A stretch of 64,000 nucleotides of DNA from assembly GCA_037179335.1 (NCBI GenBank), contig JAKZHN010000038.1, positions 62,001-126,000 on the forward strand. The letters are read 5' to 3'. The translations under genes were made by a program, and so were the position numbers. Shown piece by piece: positions 44,272 to 54,677 of this stretch. The stretch is from Cyclaneusma minus (lineage: Eukaryota > Ascomycota > Leotiomycetes > Marthamycetales > Marthamycetaceae). The notes under the pieces were generated by a model that worked only from the letters and a program-made list of their open reading frames with translations, searched no databases and was not told the DNA's origin. Every line of letters starts with the position of its first letter. The first letter of the stretch is position 1.

Positions 44272-45644
44272 GTTGGGTCTCCTTCATTTCCTTCTTGACG
44301 TGCAAACTTGGTGTATGGCTTCGCCCTTGATCCACACCGCATGAGGCCAGTTTGAAGCTCATGAAGATAGTTTCCTTATGGACGCGATCTTTTCTTTTTG
44401 CTTAGAATTTAGTGCTAAGCGCTCGTTCTCTGTGATAGCTCCTTCGCGGCATCAGCATATTGTCATTCTGAGGACGAGTTTTACTTCTGTTGCTCGAAAA
44501 TACTCTTCCTACTCCGAGGTCTTTCTCTCAGTTCCGAATTCGGATATCAGGCTCTTGTTTTCTTACCAATCCATTTCACAGCATTATGATCATGATATCT
44601 CTGGTGATGAGTGTTGTTTTGTTGCCTGAGAATAAGGCTTTCACTTTCTTGTTCCTTTCCGGGGACATGAGCAAGAAGTCCTCACAATGTTGAGTTATTA
44701 TTTTCTCGGTCTTCTCGAAATAATTCTTCCAACTGCTAGGTAAAACCCAAATCTCAGATGTTTGTCAAGCTACCAGGTTTTTTAGCGACAGACAGTTGTC
44801 CCTGGTATCAAAACAGGATATTGAGTCAAGGGTCAAGTCTACAAGTCACAAGGAAATCCTTGAATGTAGACTTCGCCGTAGTTTGAGGGCATCGTCTTGG
44901 TTTGAAGCCTGTCCGGGTCTTCACTTAGAGAGCCAGTCAGACTGCTAGAGCACCGTTTGTAGCAACCAATGTGGTGTCGAGGGTCTTTGGTCTGGGACAT
45001 CACCGGACCAGCGCCCCCTGTCCGAACGCTCGCTTGCCAAGGATCCCGTCTGGGAAAAGGGTCTCTAGCTGCGATACTTCATTGGGGCCGAGCACTGCTT
45101 CACCAAAATATCGATGTCGGTCCACATCACACTACCCCACCACTCACTCCTGACCTTGGATATTCGCCTTCGAAACTTCACCTTATAAACGGAACACCAG
45201 GTGAAGGCAAGAATCTCAGTAGCTCGGCAAAGACACTCAACCAGCGCACCTACGCAACGTCTCACAATCACAGAGGCAAATCGGGAAGTACAGCTGGAGA
45301 AAGGAACGCAATTCTCTGCTGAAGGCAGAAGAAGTATCTACCGCAGCTATCTGAGGTCCGCCCGCCTTCCGCTTGGTCCGCATGAAGATGCCCACAGGCA
45401 TAACAAATTCCTCCCAACTTCCAGTAACGACTCTCTCGAAAAGAGAAAACCAAATCCCAGCGCAGAAAATCCCCCATCGCAAAAAAGCACACCAATGTGA
45501 AGCAGGAGGCTCTGGCTTCCCCCCGAGCGACGAGCGGTTTGAAGTACTCGTGCTGCCTAGGCAAGCGGCCTAGGCCTTACGCCACGAGACCCTCCCCACT
45601 CGCCAATCAGGAACCAGAACCCCTAGCTTCACTTAGAGGCGGCT
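44272..45644. other. Intergenic region
   Basis: Long stretch with no recognised gene. Frames at 45201-45564 on both strands show no family signature. No repeat is seen. Confidence 0.4.
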
Positions 45645-46457
45645 TCATCCTCTTTTGTTGAGAGCGTCATCAAGGACCTCGATGGTCTCAAAGACCACTC
45701 CGAGACGACCACTGATCATTCCGACGGCCTCGTTCAGCTCAGTGTACACATCCTGAGCCGGCATCGTCCTCATCTCCTCCGGCAGCTTGCCCATATCCTC
45801 AATGATATCGAGCTTCTCCTCACACCAGTCCTTCCAGTCGGACTGGGTGGCCTCGTGGGGCAGCGACTTTCCTCCTCCGTCTCCCACCAGGCTCAAGAGA
45901 CCAGCCATCTCCTCTTCGGCGACCGAGAGTTTCTTGCGCTCCTGGTAGTAGACGGCCCAAGCTTCTTCCAGATCGGCGGGAGTCGGACCGGGGGAAGCGG
46001 CCACAGCCGGAGCAGCAGCCGGAGCCGGAGCAACCAGAGCGGAAGCAGCACCAGCACCACCAACACCACCACCACCAGCAGCAGCAGCAGCAGCAGCAGC
46101 GACGGCAAGCTGAGCAGCGACTTTGTGGTCGCAAGGGCGGTTGTTACCAACTGATTGGTAAAAACAGTTGGTGCACTCTCCCTTGAAGAAGCCTGGCAAG
46201 ACCACACATTCTTCGAAACAGCCCAACTTCCTGTTGCAGGAATTGCAGGGGAAGGGAGCAACCTGTCCAACGACATGGGCTGCGATGGCGGCAACGTAGG
46301 AGGGGCGGGGGGTGTTCTGGCGCTGGCGAACAGGCAAATTGGCAGCCGGGTCCGTGACGCGGCGGCCGACGCTGCCGTTGCGGCCATCCTCGCGGTAGAA
46401 GCGGTCCGGGCCGAGAGGGAGGTTCAAGGCATGAATTTGACGAGTAGCTGGGTCCAT
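45645..46457 (-). CDS. DUF3716-type cysteine-cluster protein
   Basis: A single coding exon of 270 residues. A Cys cluster at residues 71-109 (PCNSCNRKLGCFEECVV, then GECTNCFYQSVGN and PCD: Cys71, 74, 80, 84, 95, 98, 109) matches the fungal domain of unknown function DUF3716, probably a zinc-binding fold. It is preceded by RPSYVAAIAAHVVGQ. A low-complexity run of about nine Ala and then Gly follows (residues 119-134). The C-terminal 100 residues are helical (EEAWAVYYQERKKL, EEEMAGLLSL). A 5'-leader intron is likely at 46575-46487 (GTAAGT ... TTATAG). Function unknown; such genes are numerous in filamentous fungi and often lie in variable regions. Confidence 0.85.
   Translation of the reverse strand: MDPATRQIHALNLPLGPDRFYREDGRNGSVGRRVTDPAANLPVRQRQNTPRPSYVAAIAAHVVGQVAPFPCNSCNRKLGCFEECVVLPGFFKGECTNCFYQSVGNNRPCDHKVAAQLAVAAAAAAAAGGGGVGGAGAASALVAPAPAAAPAVAASPGPTPADLEEAWAVYYQERKKLSVAEEEMAGLLSLVGDGGGKSLPHEATQSDWKDWCEEKLDIIEDMGKLPEEMRTMPAQDVYTELNEAVGMISGRLGVVFETIEVLDDALNKRG
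46030..46103. repeat. Trinucleotide (CAN)n microsatellite inside coding sequence
   Basis: CAC/CAG-type triplets (CCACCACCACCAGCAGCAGC and neighbours) run through 46050-46100. On the - strand they encode the Gly and Ala runs of the DUF3716 protein. Length polymorphism would remain in frame. Confidence 0.75.
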
Positions 46458-46859
46458 CTTGGCGGTGGGGTAGGTGGTTTTGAATGCTATAACGGCCTCA
46501 TGTCAGCGATCCGGACTTGACAACGGCACAATGGAGCGATCAAACCACTCCAGGACGAGGACAAGAACTACTTACAGGTGGCTCTGATTGTATTGGCAAG
46601 GGAGTCTTGATTCGACAGGGCAGTTGTTTCTCAGGGGGCGGCGTATATCAAGACTGTGAGCAGCGGTGAGGGGGAAAAGGGGGAGCGCGAGGTCACGAGA
46701 CCAGATCTGAACTTCACTGGATCCAAATCGAGCTAGCGTTTATTGGGTATAGCTCGACGCCCATTGGTACATTAAGCGATGTATACGGTTCGTCCGTCTA
46801 TGGGGTAGGTCGGGCGTTCAGTTCAAGTGAGTTCCATCCGTTACCCCTATCCGCACTTC

Positions 46860-48010
46860 TGATCTCGTCCGGTGGACTTGGGTTCTCATGGTCACAGATT
46901 AGGTACCTAGGTCTGAGAACTCGGTTCGCAACTGAGTACGACCGATTGGTTTGAGAGAACCTTTTGTTTCTGAAAGCTAAGCTTGGAACTGATTCCACAC
47001 TCTGTACATCAAAGCACTTTATATGGTCTGAGAACTTGATTTCACAATAACAGGTCAGATGGGCTCAGGGACATAGTTCGCGACTGGATAGGACGTCTTG
47101 TATCGAGAGGAATCCTTAGTCATACTAGCTAAGTTTTTGGTTATTTCATACTCTGGAAATCGGAACTCTTTCACAATCTGAGAACTTGATCTCACGGTCG
47201 CAGGCTAAGTCAGGTCTGAGAAGTTCGTTCACAACTTGATAATGCTGACTATTTCGACAGAAGCTCTTGATTCTGATAGCTAAGCATGGAGTTGGTTCCA
47301 TGGTAGTTTATAAATCGACAAGTTCTCAAGATCCGAGAACTTGATCTGATGGTGACAAAACAGATCATATCCAAGAGCTTGATTAGCAACCGGATAAGAC
47401 CGATGGAGTCAAGAGAAGTCCTTGATTACGACAGCTAAGTCTTGAGATTGTTTCTGCTGTGTGAATCAGAGCTTTTTTATGATCTGAGAACTTGACTTTA
47501 CGGTTACAAACCAATTCAGATCCAAGAGCTTAATTAGCAACTGAATCGGAGAGATGAATTCGAGAAAGACCTTGATTACGACAGCTTACTTCTGAATATC
47601 CAGGCTTCATTCACAATCCGAGAACTTGATCCGATACTCCCAGGTTAAAAACAGTCTGAGAATTCGACATCTAAATTGATGCAACACATTGCAATGAGAG
47701 GACCCCTGAATTAAGAAAGCTGATCCCGTCTTTGATTCCGTACTTTGTAAGTCACAGTCTTTCCATAATCCGACGCCGTGATTCATGGTTACAGGCTTAA
47801 CATGATTTGAGAGACTAATCACTGAGTTGAGTAGATTGTTCATTGTATGGACGAAACCCCTTGGTTGTGACAGCTTAGTCTAGGAATGTCTCGATATCTT
47901 TCAAACAGAATATTTTCTATAATCTGACAAGTTGATCTTATACTTACGCGCCAGAAATTCGGCTTCTAACAGAGTCACGTAGTCTGTCAAGATGACCTCC
48001 TGTTCATAAC
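46860..48010. repeat. Satellite of about 150-bp period, 8 degenerate copies
   Basis: The anchor TCTGAGAACTTGATCTCACG recurs with variants at 46868, 47027, 47177, 47332, 47483, 47617, 47769 and 47933. Spacings are 159, 150, 155, 151, 134, 152 and 164 bp. Between anchors, secondary blocks recur, e.g. CAGGCTAAGTCAGGTCTGAG, CTTGATTACGACAGCTAAGT and GGTTCCA-type stretches. No open frame spans the array. Confidence 0.88.
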
Positions 48011-48651
48011 AGGTTAGTTGAGAATCATAAATGATCTTTGTGCTCTTTAAGTCTACCTAACAAGGCTTCTAATTCGCCAATCAAAAAGTTCAGATACGAT
48101 TATTCTTCATATAAATTGATTGTGAAATCTTACGCGCTTGCCAGCTGATGTTCCTGCGACAGGCAAGTCACCTCCTTAGAGGTAGTTAGTTGGTTTGCTA
48201 GGAGGGGCTTTGCTATCATAAGCCAAAGGCCCAAAATCACCAATTACTCAATGGATCATCTGAGGAAGATTTTCAGCATAGTAAAGTCTCACTGTTCACA
48301 ATCTAGCTGAACGAGAAGTTTTTGGAGATTGCAGAATGAGCATTTTTGCTCATCCCAGCTTGCGTTCTTTGTCCAGCAGCCCTCCTCCCGTGAGGCTTCT
48401 GACTTTCCACTCACCGGCCCTATCCCAATTTGACTTTCCTTTGTCCCTCCCATCCCTCCGTTCGCCCCACTTCCCCATCTCATCCCCACCTTAAAAAATC
48501 ACAATTAATTTCTTCCCAGCTTCACCAGGCTTGATAACGTCCATCCCCACAGTCCATCTTGAGCCAACTACCTGTGCACTCCTCACTCCATCCAACTCAT
48601 CCAGCCACCCCTTTTCATCCCCGCAAGCACAAAGCACAAAAACCCCTAGAC
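48011..48651. other. Intergenic region, satellite edge to secreted-protein gene
   Basis: No gene seen. Very C-rich + strand sequence from 48360 forms the leader of the next gene. Confidence 0.4.
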
Positions 48652-49121
48652 ATGTTCACCCACCACCAACCCTCTTCATCCCATTCCTCACCATCATCAT
48701 ACTACCACTTTTCGCCTCCGCATCCCCCCTCTCCTATCGCGCCCGCTCCCCACCCCCTATCTGGGCCACAATCCTCTCCTTCCCTACTGCAAACTGCACT
48801 GGCTCCTCAAACACCCTCCTTATCCCCTCAAAATCCTGTTTCGTACTCAGCGGCCACAACTACCTCGGCGATGGACCCGGAGGCCAAGCAAGTTTTATGT
48901 TTGCCGATGAGTATGTGCTGCCAGAGGGATGCGAGGTGAAAGGGTTTGAAGATGATGTGTGTGGAAAAGGAAAAGGGGAAGAGGGCGGCAGAGAGGTATT
49001 GAAGATTTTTGGGAGTGGGGCTGCGAGGGATAGTACTTGTTGGATGGCAGGTAAGGGCGAGGAGGGTGTGCTGGTGGGGAGTTTGGGGATGGAGTGTGGG
49101 GAGGGGAGGGGAGAGCTTTGA
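48652..49121 (+). CDS. Putative small secreted six-cysteine protein, start disturbed
   Basis: The frame ending at 49121 has a hydrophobic, signal-peptide-like stretch (LFIPFLTIIILPLFASASP). About 125 residues follow with six Cys (NCTG, SCFV, GCEV, VCGK, TCWM, ECGE), and FPTANCTGSSNTL is typical of small secreted fungal proteins. No ATG precedes the signal peptide in this frame. The only nearby ATG (48652) is one frame off, so either a 1-nt indel has disrupted the start, an upstream exon is missed, or the sequence has an error. It could be an effector-like or wall protein. Family not recognised. Boundaries are provisional. Confidence 0.4.
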
Positions 49122-50248
49122 GCGTGAGGCGGTTAGGGGGGGATGCTTGCGGTCTGTGGATAGTGGTTGGGAATTGCAGAAACTTACCAATGTCGGCTGA
49201 GACATTTGATAGTAGATTGACCCAAAATCCGTGATATCAGCAATGTGAGATGTCAGTTGTTGACATAAAGAATGAATCCAAGGGCAAGAACCCTATCAAT
49301 GCTACTCACCTAGGTACTTTCATGATAGTCAATATAGACAGCTGGCGGAGGCGCAGCTACATTGGTAGGGTAGGGCTGACTCCGCGCACATGCATCCACT
49401 AGTGCACATACTTTCGTAAAATACACCGAGATGCTTCGGAATCAGAAGCTTGTCACTTCTCCAAGCAAGGGTATTTGGCGATTCTAGTGGCTCCGGGTTC
49501 GGTACTTGGATTTGCGCCTTGTGGATACCTACCGGTTTAATTTCCGTGGCACGGCAGCTTGCTCAGACCGGAAATCGATGACAGCACCTCAGAGATCCAG
49601 AAGCGCGGATGAGAAGGCCATAGCTGTGATATAGCACGAGTTGATTGTGGGGCTGGATGTACGATGGGTGGTATCCTATCCATGGGGAGGATCGTATGGT
49701 CGGTCGTACCTCAGCCTGGTGATCTTTGCGCTGGAGCAGCCATTGATAACCATTCAGGGAGCGCGGCTTCGGTCATCTGTCCAGTCTGCTGTCAAGTCTG
49801 ATGGTTTCGGGCATTTGTCCCAATTCTATCTTGGGATTTGGTATCTCCCGCACGGTGATTAGTCCTCACGTAGAGCCGACAGCCTTGTGGGTAGTTCCGT
49901 CTTCTAGGATTGGGGGCGGCTTTTAGATGGTCAAACCTTGCCCCTATGTTGTCTGAGAGCGTGAACCAGATTACATACCAGATTACATAGAGATATCAGA
50001 GATGCTCTTAAGCCACTAAAATTCAAGCGCCGTTATCGCAGACTTGGAAATAGAGGCCAATATGTTCATTGAAAAACTGTGCGTAACTAGAATCGCCAGA
50101 ATATATACACCAAGCACGTTTCAACTGACCTGTTACACCTTTTGAAAGATCCCTGGTAGTCCCATCTCGCGTTTCGCCGTTTCAAAATTCGTCCACCATA
50201 CTCGTAACATCATGAAAAGAAGAAGCACAAAGCGCCAGCCAAAATCAC
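49122..50248. other. Intergenic region
   Basis: No gene, RNA or repeat seen; the frame at 49641-49862 has no family likeness. Confidence 0.4.
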
Positions 50249-50773
50249 TTAGTCCTCCATAGTGAGAGCCCCATTGTCGACCATGACGTTGGCGGCTGTA
50301 GGCTTTGGTCAGCACCATGCATTGCGCAGCACAAGGCTTGTACTTACTGAGATTAAAGCTCGTCTCTGATTTGCCGCAGTCGCACTCGAGCAGAACGGAA
50401 CCGGCCGTGTTGGTGAGATAGCAGCTGGGGCAGCTAGTAGTGTAGTTTCCGCTGACGCCTATTTAGTTTTGCAATTCTAAAGAAGAGCCACGCAGAAGAC
50501 AAGACTTACTCTTGCATCAACTATAGAGCGATCAGTAATGTGGTCTTCTGTGAGGTGGGTTTTGGAACTTACCACAAGTTCACCGTCAGTGGCACCGACA
50601 TGCTCGGCCAAGTCCAGAGAAGAGGTTGAGTGAACGCCGGCGCTGTTCTCGCATGAGGCTTGGAGCATGTGACTGTAGGTAAGGATCATGGCGCTACAGC
50701 CGCTTGGGAAAGCTTCAGTGGCGGCAAGGACAGCGGCCGGAGCCAAAGCCAAGAGGACTGATGTGAATTGCAT
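50249..50773 (-). CDS. Secreted CVNH-domain (cyanovirin-N homology) lectin
   Basis: Four exons (50773-50573, 50520-50510, 50451-50348, 50295-50249) give 120 residues. MQFTSVLLALAPAAVLA is a signal peptide. The mature part is one CVNH domain: SCENSAGVHSTSSLDLAEHVG with ATDGELV, then CPSCYLTNTAGSVLLECDC and TSFNLTANVMVDNGALTMED, with Cys at 26, 41, 78, 81, 94 and 96. CVNH proteins bind mannose-type glycans; fungal forms are thought to act in defence or cell-surface recognition. The second exon is an 11-nt microexon encoding LMQ plus two bases of the next codon. Its inclusion is required to keep frame, and all flanking sites are canonical (GTAAGT donors). Substrate is unknown. Confidence 0.85.
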
Positions 50774-53221
50774 TTTGTGAGAGGATAATGGAATAAATGT
50801 AGCTTCGTTTTGTCGAGGTTGAGGAATGGCCGATGAGATAGACAACTGGTGATACTGGTAGGGTAGTGGTCCAAAGAGCAGACAAGGCAAGACTTATATA
50901 GATCCGGCTCCAGCTTTCCGGTACCTGGTGTGGGGCGATATGGGACATATCTTCACCTGCTTTTCAGTAATCCTAAGCAGCGGAAATCTCCATGCCCTGG
51001 CCGAACAAAACCACTAGGGTATGCAAAGAGGGCAGCCGCTGTGGCACGGCGGCGGTGAAAAGCAAGGCGATCAGGCAATGTAATCTATGTTGAAGCGACA
51101 GATGCCCTGCCATGTGGCTTGCCAGCATAGGAAGACGGCTGCCCGTTACCGAAACACAGGCTCAGAGACGAAAAGCAAACGAGGAGGCTTGGCAACAACA
51201 GCCACAGAATGTCTCAGTGTATACCAAGAAGGCAAGTCACAGAGAAATACCACATGAATCTTGATTCATAATGCTTGTAAATCGCAAGACCCACAAGTTC
51301 TAGATCTTATGCAGCTAGAGAAGGCTTCAATATTACTTACTTGCACGACGCACCACTCGGAAACCTGCCACTCTTGGTACAATGCAAGAAAACAACCAGG
51401 TCTCAAATTGCAGGACCAATAGAAAGCGATTCAGCAACAATAAGGAACACGGACAATCACCAACACCATGTGTGAAGAAACGGATTAAGGACAGGGTCTG
51501 GATATACCGATAAGATTGGAGGACTTGAGTAGGGCAAAAGTGGAGAAATAGATTCAAACAGAGAGGAAGCAAGGGAACTGGAAGCATCTAGAGCTTTGCA
51601 TCGGAATCGAGGGTTTTCAATGCAAGTTGAGACAACGCAGACTTGTGGACATGACAACGGGAGCTGATGGCCGGATTCGAGGAAGAATTTGACGTCGAAA
51701 GAAAACAAATAACGAGATTCTCGTCCTACCCCATTCGCCTTGAGCGCAGCCACCCGTTTCTGGTAGGGAGCGGAGCACCTGCTTCTCTGGGGGTCTACCG
51801 GACCGCACAGGCTGAATGCATGATGATCATGACGGCTGTGACCCAACAAGTCCCTGGCGATCGGGCGCCGTGGCGCTCTCATATTGCGAGGAGAAGAAAT
51901 GATGGGGAGAGAGGCAGCTGTGCAGGCGGCGGTTCGGATATGCAGCTGGGGAGATGGGATCCGTCGGCCGACGTTCGATGGTAAGGTTTCGTTTCAGGAA
52001 TCAGCAGTCAAGTTTGAAGTACCGACATGCAGCAGCAGCAGCCCTGTGGGCGAGCGGAAGGCGACCGCAGTCTAGATTATTCATGATGGTCTAAGCCATA
52101 AGACTCAGGAGCTTTGTCCTGGAGCTGAGAGGCCCGCAAGCGAGACGAGATAAACGGGAAGGTCGAGAGTGGAGATGGCGTTCATCAAGGCTGTTAACCT
52201 GGAACAATTCGAGCGTGTCGGTGTGGAAGGGATAAGAGACAGCGAAGTTGGAGCGCCGAGGATTTCAGCAAATGCAGATTACTAAGCTCCGGTCCAACCA
52301 AGCAGCGGAGTCCGCAAAGCCCGGGTCGCAAGGCTGCGGTCCGGCTGAGATTGGGCTGGGGCTAGCCAGTTGCGGCGTAGCTTCCGCACCAAGAATTTCG
52401 CGCCAGCATAAAAGCGCGTCTCGCACCACAATTCTCGACTTTCCTTCCTCATCAAAAAGTTCACGGAGCCAGCCACGATACCCGCTTCGACGTCGTCACA
52501 GCGGTGTATTGCCAGCATCCTCGGATGTGTGGCTCTGGAGAGTAATATAGCCTCGATAGGAAGTTTGCCTCCCGTGTGTCCTCTTCATTGAGGGCGATGG
52601 GGGGTGAATGTCGATGACGGGATACAGATCTTTGCTTGCTTGCAGGCTATAGTGTGGAATGCGGTTGCTGGCTGCGCATTCCTGGAGCGCGCGCTATGGA
52701 GGGATGAGTGTGGGTTGCCTTCAGCTTTCCCTTGCTGTTGTTGATCGTCGGCGGCCTCGAAGTTCGATGTCAATTGTGCGATGGTCTGTCTCATCGTGTT
52801 GGGAGATCTGCCTTTTTGTCGTCAAACTAGAACAATTCACACACACCGCGTTCTACATCATGTGCATGTCCTGCTCTGTTCTCAAGACCTTGGGGCCGTC
52901 TTCTGAATGCCAGAAATGTTGTTGCAATTTGCCTGGCATTCCTCACCACGTCTCCGGAAGCGACCACTGTTCCCAGGAGCTATGGGGACGCAAGGCATGT
53001 AGCACTCTGTTCTTCAGTTTATATCGTTTTCGACCCGGCACAATGTTTCCTTTCCGTCTTCATCCACTCTTTTGGTCTGTTCACGGTCATCGCACCCAGT
53101 CACTCTTTTTACCTGTAGGGAGTTATCACGCATCACTACTCATTCATCTTCACGACCGGTACTTGATAAATCTACCCTTCTACTCATCAGAATACGAATA
53201 CGTGACCTGAAAAAAGACAAG
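50774..53221. other. Long intergenic region
   Basis: About 2.4 kb with no convincing gene. The longer frames (51457-51882 minus, 51667-51984 plus, 52659-53210 plus) lack family signatures and good starts. No repeat or RNA is seen. The end serves as promoter of the next gene. Confidence 0.4.
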
Positions 53222-53752
53222 ATGAAGCTTTCAAACCTATCTGCTGCCGTTTTGGCCGGTAGCGCTGCTGCACAGCTGTCAACCTCGACGATACCGAATG
53301 GGACCGTCACTTCCTCGAGCGCCTCCGTGGTCACCCTCTACTCCTGCGAGGCCACCGTCTTCACTACCGTCTTCCAGACAGCTTATGCGGATGTCTGCTC
53401 AACCGGCATGACCACTCCCACCTACACCGTCACTGCTACCGGCACTGGGGACTCCGCCACTTGGACTGCTCCTGCTACCCTGACCCAATTCACCACCGTC
53501 ACCAAGGTCTGCTCGGCTTGCGAGACCCAGAGCACTGTGGTTTGCACAGTACCAATATCCGAAGCTTCCTCGCCAACAGCCGAACCTTCCTCTCCAACAG
53601 CGGCATCTTCTCAGCCATCAGCATCTTTCACCCCAGAGCCGACTTCAACGGCTACGCCATTCACTGGTGATGCTAGTGCCATGCCAATGTCGATCCGTGG
53701 TGTTGCAACCGCAGCTCTCTTGGGAGTTGCTGCTATCATGATGGCGCTGTGA
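53222..53752 (+). CDS. Putative GPI-anchored Ser/Thr-rich cell-wall protein
   Basis: A single exon of 176 residues. N-terminus MKLSNLSAAVLAGSAAAQ is a signal peptide. The mature part is rich in Ser and Thr (possible O-glycosylation) with four Cys in short motifs: LYSCEATVFTTVF, DVCSTGM and KVCSACETQSTVVC. From about residue 115 a Pro/Ser/Thr stalk (SSPTAEPSSPTAASSQPSAS) leads to a C-terminal hydrophobic tail GVATAALLGVAAIMMAL, as expected of a GPI-anchoring signal. The ATG at 53222 follows AAGACAAG and fits the signal peptide; an earlier in-frame frame opening is unlikely. No enzymatic motif is seen. Confidence 0.82.
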   Translation: MKLSNLSAAVLAGSAAAQLSTSTIPNGTVTSSSASVVTLYSCEATVFTTVFQTAYADVCSTGMTTPTYTVTATGTGDSATWTAPATLTQFTTVTKVCSACETQSTVVCTVPISEASSPTAEPSSPTAASSQPSASFTPEPTSTATPFTGDASAMPMSIRGVATAALLGVAAIMMAL

Positions 53753-54677
53753 AGGGCTTGAGCCCGCGCCTACACTTTCGCTTCTATTGTTGGTAAGTAA
53801 TTTGGTCAAGGAACGACGCTGTTGAGCCTGGATTCTGGAAGCTGACAATTGTGATAGGACTACAGGACTGCATTTGGATATATTCTTGAGGCATACGATT
53901 CAAGGTTACGGCTAAGGCATCGGAGTTTTGGTCTTCTCGCTGTCAGCATTCGTCCTGAAAGATCTCAGGGAGCGGCCTTTTTACTGCATTTCAGACGAAG
54001 CCCGTCATTTCACCTTCACCGCATACGCATTTTTGGGCGACTATGTTTGGAGGCTCCATTTCCAGTACCACGTTCATGTCGACAGCCTCACTTGGGGTGA
54101 ATTTTAATACTAGCTTATATACCCGTCCATGAAGACCAAATACAACCTCCTCTTCCACTTGGACTCATATAACACTTGTACTTTGCGAAAGATGACGCGT
54201 CCGGTGGACCAATAGTAAGATTCTTATCATTCTCTCTGTTCATGAATATCCTTTGTCTCCTTCCATCCCTCGCCATCTGTACAGAGCAACACAAAGAAGC
54301 AGTTTCGCTTTTCTATCGCCTTGGACTCCAAAGCAGCAACGACAAAGAAAAACTGGGCTACAAAGGTACACAATCACTTTGTTTCCTCTCCTTGTCTCTT
54401 GGTATATGCTGAAAGGATGGTACGTTGGATCTTCTTGTATAATGCTGTTCCTCTCTTCTTCCTTTTCGAAAATCTTGCCACTTTGAGCACATCTACATTT
54501 ACCATTACACATACCCTGAGACAGTTTCCATTCAAGCACTCTTTACACGCACATCTTTTCCAACATACCAAAGCATAGGAGAATCATCAAGTCATATCCA
54601 GGATATAGTGGACTGAATAAGTCGCCACACCAGGACGAGAACCTCATCGATATCAAAGAGCAAATCCCAAACCACAA
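53753..54677. other. Intergenic region
   Basis: 3' flank of the GPI protein gene and upstream region of the next gene. Frames at 54176-54578 have no family likeness. Nothing else is seen. Confidence 0.4.

Noticed and set aside
46860..48010. Transposon remnant as explanation of the 47-kb repeats
   Set aside because: There is no terminal repeat, no reverse transcriptase or transposase fragment, and the periodic spacing fits a tandem satellite.
51457..53210. Several ORFs over 100 codons in the 2.4-kb spacer
   Set aside because: They overlap on both strands, lack good starts and show no family signatures or exon-intron logic.
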